Assembly: GCF_963678635.1 (NCBI RefSeq)
Contig: NC_087071.1
Coordinates: 5,409,624-5,473,623, forward strand
Origin: Symsagittifera roscoffensis
Lineage: Eukaryota > Xenacoelomorpha > Acoela > Convolutidae
DNA length: 64,000 nucleotides
Direction: 5' to 3'
Under the pieces are notes generated by a model. It saw only the letters and a list, made by a program, of their open reading frames with translations. It was not told where the DNA came from and made no database searches. This document shows positions 60,127 through 64,000 of this stretch, piece after piece. The position numbers and the translations under genes were made by a program. How positions within the stretch are numbered: position 1 is the first letter of the stretch; every line of letters begins with the position of its first letter.

Positions 60127-61780
60127 ATAATAGATTAGTATCAAATGAAACTGTATTACAATCGCGAAACTTATACTATCAATATAATTCATTCTAATTG
60201 ATTATAATAAGTTTATTGATGATATTTGCAATTTTTTTCCGAAGTGATCTCAATTCCTCTTCAAAACAAATGCAACTTTTTACATTTCATAAACTTTGAG
60301 TTTTCACATAACATTAAACCTTTTTAAAAACTTCTCTACTTTTTAAATTTGACAGTTGAACATTCTTTTCAACTGTTATTTTCTATCACCCACTTTTACT
60401 ATCGCCATTCCCCCATTACAGCCTCCCCCCTCCCTCACAGTCAAGTAAGGTTGTTCAATGGTTGAACGGAGGGAGTTATTTAATGGTTGAATGGGAAATG
60501 ATTGAACGGGGATATTTATTGTCTGAAAGGGGGCCTCCCCCTCCCCAATCACCCCAAGTTCCCCTCTTCTTAGTTATCACCCCAAACCTCCCCCTCCGCT
60601 GAAAACTGCACCGCCTCCAATTCAATTTACTGAACGTATATGATGGAGGGATTTTTGAGGTGTAAAGAGTTGGATTTTATTTGATTGGCATCTATGATCG
60701 ATTATTTTGCCCACTTTTTCTGTCAATAAAAAACCATTATAATCGATTCTTATCGATGAAACCAGTGCGGATTCACTCATCACAGTGAAAAAAAAACTTT
60801 GATATCATCGATTTTTTGTTCAATATGGAGATAATCCTGGAGAAAATTGCAACTTTTTCTAAAATATCAAAACAAACGCTATTTTAGATTGAAATGAAGC
60901 TTGACTTTCAATTCGAATATCGAAAAACTAACAACTCGTTCTGGATTAATAATTAATTGTCAAACTTTTTATAATGTACCTGCTAAACTTTTTTAGAAAA
61001 GGTTGTTTTTGAATGGGTCAACCGTACAATTCCCCCTCCAAATAAGGGGTAGAAACTAGATTTTATACAAGTTGGCTTTGAAAGAAGCAAAGGAAAAACA
61101 GGTGCTTTAGAAGAGAAAACTGATTGATTCAGATCACTCGGAGCATTAAAATGCAGTAGCGGATATGGAAGGAATGAACGCCCCATTCTCAGGGTTTCTA
61201 CTTTTTTAGGATATCGAGTTATGGCAGACTGATCTTATAACTTTTCTTTGCGCGCCAAAAACGCTAATTTTGAACGGGGAACGCGTGTTAAAAATGCAAA
61301 ACGTGCCTAAAAATGCCTTGAAAGAGCTCGGTAGACCTAAAATATGTCGACATTTTTTTCATTTTTTTAGATTTAGCCAATCGAGATTTTCTAGATGCGC
61401 AACTGTTCAAATACAATCTCACTTGAACATTAAGACAACATTTTTGCTAAATTTTGTTCGATAGGTATATTTTATACATAATCGATTTTCAGAATGAAAA
61501 AACGGTTGGGTAAGCTTAAAGAAGGTAAAGGTTGTACGGTTCATCCATGCTTTTTCCTACAAAAGTTTTCTTACATAATAGCTTGCCTATTAGCACAAAA
61601 TCACAATCCTGAAGTTTTTAAATTTAAAATAAGTACATTTTTATTTCTGGTGTTTTCTCAAAAGTTGGCGACAATTCCTCAAAAAATAATCTTCAAACTC
61701 AAATATGATGACTGAAGGTCAGCAAAAAAAGTAGGTCCAAAAGCAGCCCAGTTTTTGAAGCATTGCACCTTGAAAGGTAC
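60127..61780. other. Spacer with C/G-biased patch and weak exon-like sites
   Basis: 60400-60620 is rich in C or G runs, with 'ggttgaa' phrases repeating every 20-40 bp. At 61491-61508 a 17-nt segment starting AATG lies between an acceptor (gattttcag) and GTAAGC. An ATG frame from 61494 runs 73 codons ('MKKRLGKLKEGKGCTVHP...' then hydrophobic), and a second at 61270 runs 64 codons. Neither has further support, so no gene is called. Confidence 0.4.
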
Positions 61781-62350
61781 CAAGTTGACCAAAAAGGCTA
61801 TTCATTTGGTTCTATATATGAAAAAGGCTAGTCATACATTTTTCATGCAATTCGATAAGTACAAAAACTGCATGAAAGGTCTAAGACTGCCGATTTTTCA
61901 TGCAAGCAAATAGCTTGAATAGCTTTTTCCCAGAAACCAAAACTTTTTTTAAATTTTTTTTCTCCAACAAAACTTCAAGCTATGTTCTTAAATGAACATA
62001 AGCGACAAAGACCCTAGTTACTCAAAGCTGGAGTCACCCAAGATTTAAAGATATTGTATGTACAGTGTAAACAATAAATTGGAAATGTCATGAATTTACT
62101 AAATTTACTATAATAAGCAACTTAAAGAAAATGTCAATTTTTTTTTATATTTTAGGGGAAAAAGTTTCAAAGTGTACCATGAATGAACTTTGAACTTTGA
62201 TTTTTTCTTACTCATGCACTGTTCGAGAAATAATTAGATATGACATACAAAAAATGTCATTCTTACAGTTAGTCTCTTCACAAATTTTTTTGGGTTGTGT
62301 TCATAACCGAACGCAAGTGACCAAAACCCTGTTCTTTTCTTAAACCGTTT
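61781..62350 (+). mobile_element. Fragment of the MITE-like family (E6)
   Basis: Begins with a worn end 'ccaagttgacc' followed by 'ggctagtcatacatttttca', then includes 'gttactcaaagctggagtca' and a line matching the family's 'gttcgtgaccgaacacaagt' block (about 62291). The right end is missing, so this is a truncated member. Confidence 0.55.
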
Positions 62351-62562
62351 TCAGGATAAACTTTAAAAAGTTTCCACAAGTTTTTATAACATAAATTATA
62401 ATGATCTGAAGAAACTTTTTATTCAAAAACAAAACACGACAAAAGAACTTATAAAAAAGTTTTCACTCAATAGATGTTGATTGGGATGAACTTCTTTTTT
62501 TTCAGGATGAATTTCAATAACTGGAATATCAAAATTTTAAAATTGTGAAAAATCCCCAGTAA

Positions 62563-63502
62563 CCCGGGTTGACCTCCATACACCGAAAATGCTTATCATA
62601 CAATTCCATACATCAAGTGTGTGGGAAAATGCTTGTCATACAATTTTCATACAATTTCTAAAAATGGTTGAAAACTGGTTTTAACTCATTTCTGTGGCTG
62701 TTTGATTCTAATAAAACAATCTGGTGATAAAAAACTGAGGTTTTCGTTTTTTGAAAAAAATGCTTATCATACAATTCCCATATATGGAAATTGCATGACT
62801 GGCATTTTTTTGGTGGCGACACAAAAAAATTTTCAAGTTGTTTTGAAAATTTAGCCCAAAAATTTTTTTGTTTTTTTTTTCAACCGCAAATCGATTTTCG
62901 TACGCAAACAAACATTTTTCAAAAAAAAAATGTTGCATGCAAAACTTAATATTTTGTGTGCATAACGTAGTCCTGGATACAATAAAATTGGCTTAATTTT
63001 TTCTTTTCACTTAATTTGTTTTTTCAAAAACGCTGAAAATTCCTCCTTCTTTTGTATGGGGTGTTAATGTACGCCTTGATCAATGTCTGATAATTTGAAA
63101 ATTCAAAAATTTAATATAATCATCATTAAAAAATTTTGCCAAAAAATAAAAGTTTGTTACTTTTGTTATATCAATTGTGAAAGACAGCCAAATTCAGGTC
63201 GTTTTCTATGCATTGTAAATGCAAGACCGTCCAACCTTTGGTGTTTTGAGTAACCAAGGTCTTTGTCACTTGTGTTCGGTTGCAACTACAATCGAAAATT
63301 TTTCAGAAACTAAATTTAGAAAGAAAAAATCAAAATTTTTTGTTTATGGGAAAACATGTATCACACAATTTTCATATATGGAAAAATGCTTATCATAGAG
63401 TTTTCATACAATTTTCTGTACGTATGGAATTGTATGAAATTGTATGACAAGAAGTTTCTCATATATGGAAATTGTATGATAAGAAGTTTTGGTCAACCCG
63501 GG
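62563..63502 (-). mobile_element. MITE-like element E5, complete
   Basis: Perfect terminal inverted repeats 'cccgggttgacc' (62563-62574) and 'ggtcaacccggg' (63491-63502), 940 bp. It shares the interior of E4 in order: palindromic 'tatggaaattg' lines, a 'caaccgcaaat.gattttcgt' line, core 'cataacgtagtcctgg' (about 62960) and 'cttgtgttcggttg'. The frames at 62708-62938, 63356-63598 and 63404-63604 lie inside or across its border and are not genes. Confidence 0.9.
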
Positions 63503-63650
63503 AAGTTTGAGTCCGAAATTGTCATTGTCAGCAACACGATAGCACACAGAAGCCACAAAGCAAACAAGATTGCTTGTATCATATATAGGCTTCGTTAAGA
63601 GCACTTAACAGTAGAGTATTTAGGTGGTGGAGTGACGCTCTTTTGCCTCA

Positions 63651-63705
63651 GGGATATCTCAAAACAACACAAAGTCAGCCAAAAGGGATATCTCAAAACA
63701 ACACA
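63651..63705. repeat. Short direct repeat, 34-bp period
   Basis: 'gggatatctcaaaacaaca' occurs at 63651 and again at 63685, separated by a short spacer. No function recognised. Confidence 0.9.
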
Positions 63706-64000
63706 TATGAGAGACCAGCTCTAGAATTCCTCTAATTTTCTCTCTCAAACCTGAAGAAAAAATCAATAAGACTCCATTATAATTGCACATGTCGTTTTTC
63801 TATGTTGTAAAGAAAAGTTGGTTTCTTGTTGTTCATTTTCAATTTTTTCTGCGCAATTTTGATTTTTGTTACTGTTTTTCTGAAACTAAATTTCTCAATT
63901 TCGTCCATCTCAACAACTTTAGGTCGCTCGCTCAAATTCAGTTGCATGAAGATCCTTTTTTCAAAGGGGATGACGTGCCCGAAAAACTTAAGTACGCATT
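63706..64000. other. Window end, no gene recognised
   Basis: T-rich sequence with no open coding stretch supported before the window ends. Confidence 0.5.

Noticed and set aside
61494-61715. 73-codon plus-strand ATG frame
   Set aside because: Basic start then random-looking hydrophobic residues; a GTAAGC donor lies 18 bases in, making the long frame doubtful. No homologue recognised.

Overview
This is AT-rich eukaryotic DNA, most likely from a nematode chromosome arm rich in repeats. The evidence for a nematode is a receptor gene split by GTAAGN...TTTTCAG-type introns, one of them only 51 bp, and a small six-cysteine secreted protein. The species cannot be named. There is no bacterial gene organisation, rRNA, tRNA or CRISPR array that I could recognise. 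Two runs of exactly 200 N (14292-14491 and 40232-40431) look like scaffold joins of unknown true length, so order across them is provisional.

Layout. 1-8.8 kb is old dispersed repeat. 9.0-12.96 kb holds dispersed exons of a seven-transmembrane receptor on the plus strand: two exons join cleanly across a 1.46-kb intron into a TM3-'ERY'-TM4 segment. The TM5 exon that follows is out of frame, so the locus may be a pseudogene. 14.7-23.7 kb is a chain of short, broken, coding-like pieces with internal duplications, probably a dead large mobile element or similar insertion. 24.1-27.6 kb holds members of a MITE-like family with palindromic ends. 28-31 kb contains short coding-like exons, including a possible receptor C-terminus and a possible 5' end of another gene. 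31.3-37.6 kb is a large repeat, and 4.8-8.8 kb is a shortened inverted copy of it. 37.7-39.25 kb is a worn tandem array. 40.85-44.3 kb is a richer-GC block of decayed plus-strand coding sequence. 45.07-49.96 kb is a recent tandem duplication of about 2,445 bp whose right edge falls inside the six-cysteine secreted-protein gene (49782-50012, minus), the only intact gene I am confident of. 51.2-58.1 kb is a set of tandem arrays of different ages. 59.0-63.5 kb has two complete copies and one fragment of the MITE-like family.

The most interesting structures are these. (1) A repeat family at 4.8-8.8 and 31.3-37.6 kb carries two divergently oriented coding relics, one a zinc-finger-like CxxC...H...C segment. 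Both relics are kept in the same relative arrangement in both copies. (2) A family of five CCCGGGTTGACC-ended elements has internal palindromes built on TCATACAATTTCCATA. (3) The receptor gene's introns are filled by these elements. (4) The 2.4-kb duplication has a 4-bp microhomology junction and creates a headless copy of the secreted-protein gene. Most other open frames are short, lack a proper start, or lie inside repeats.
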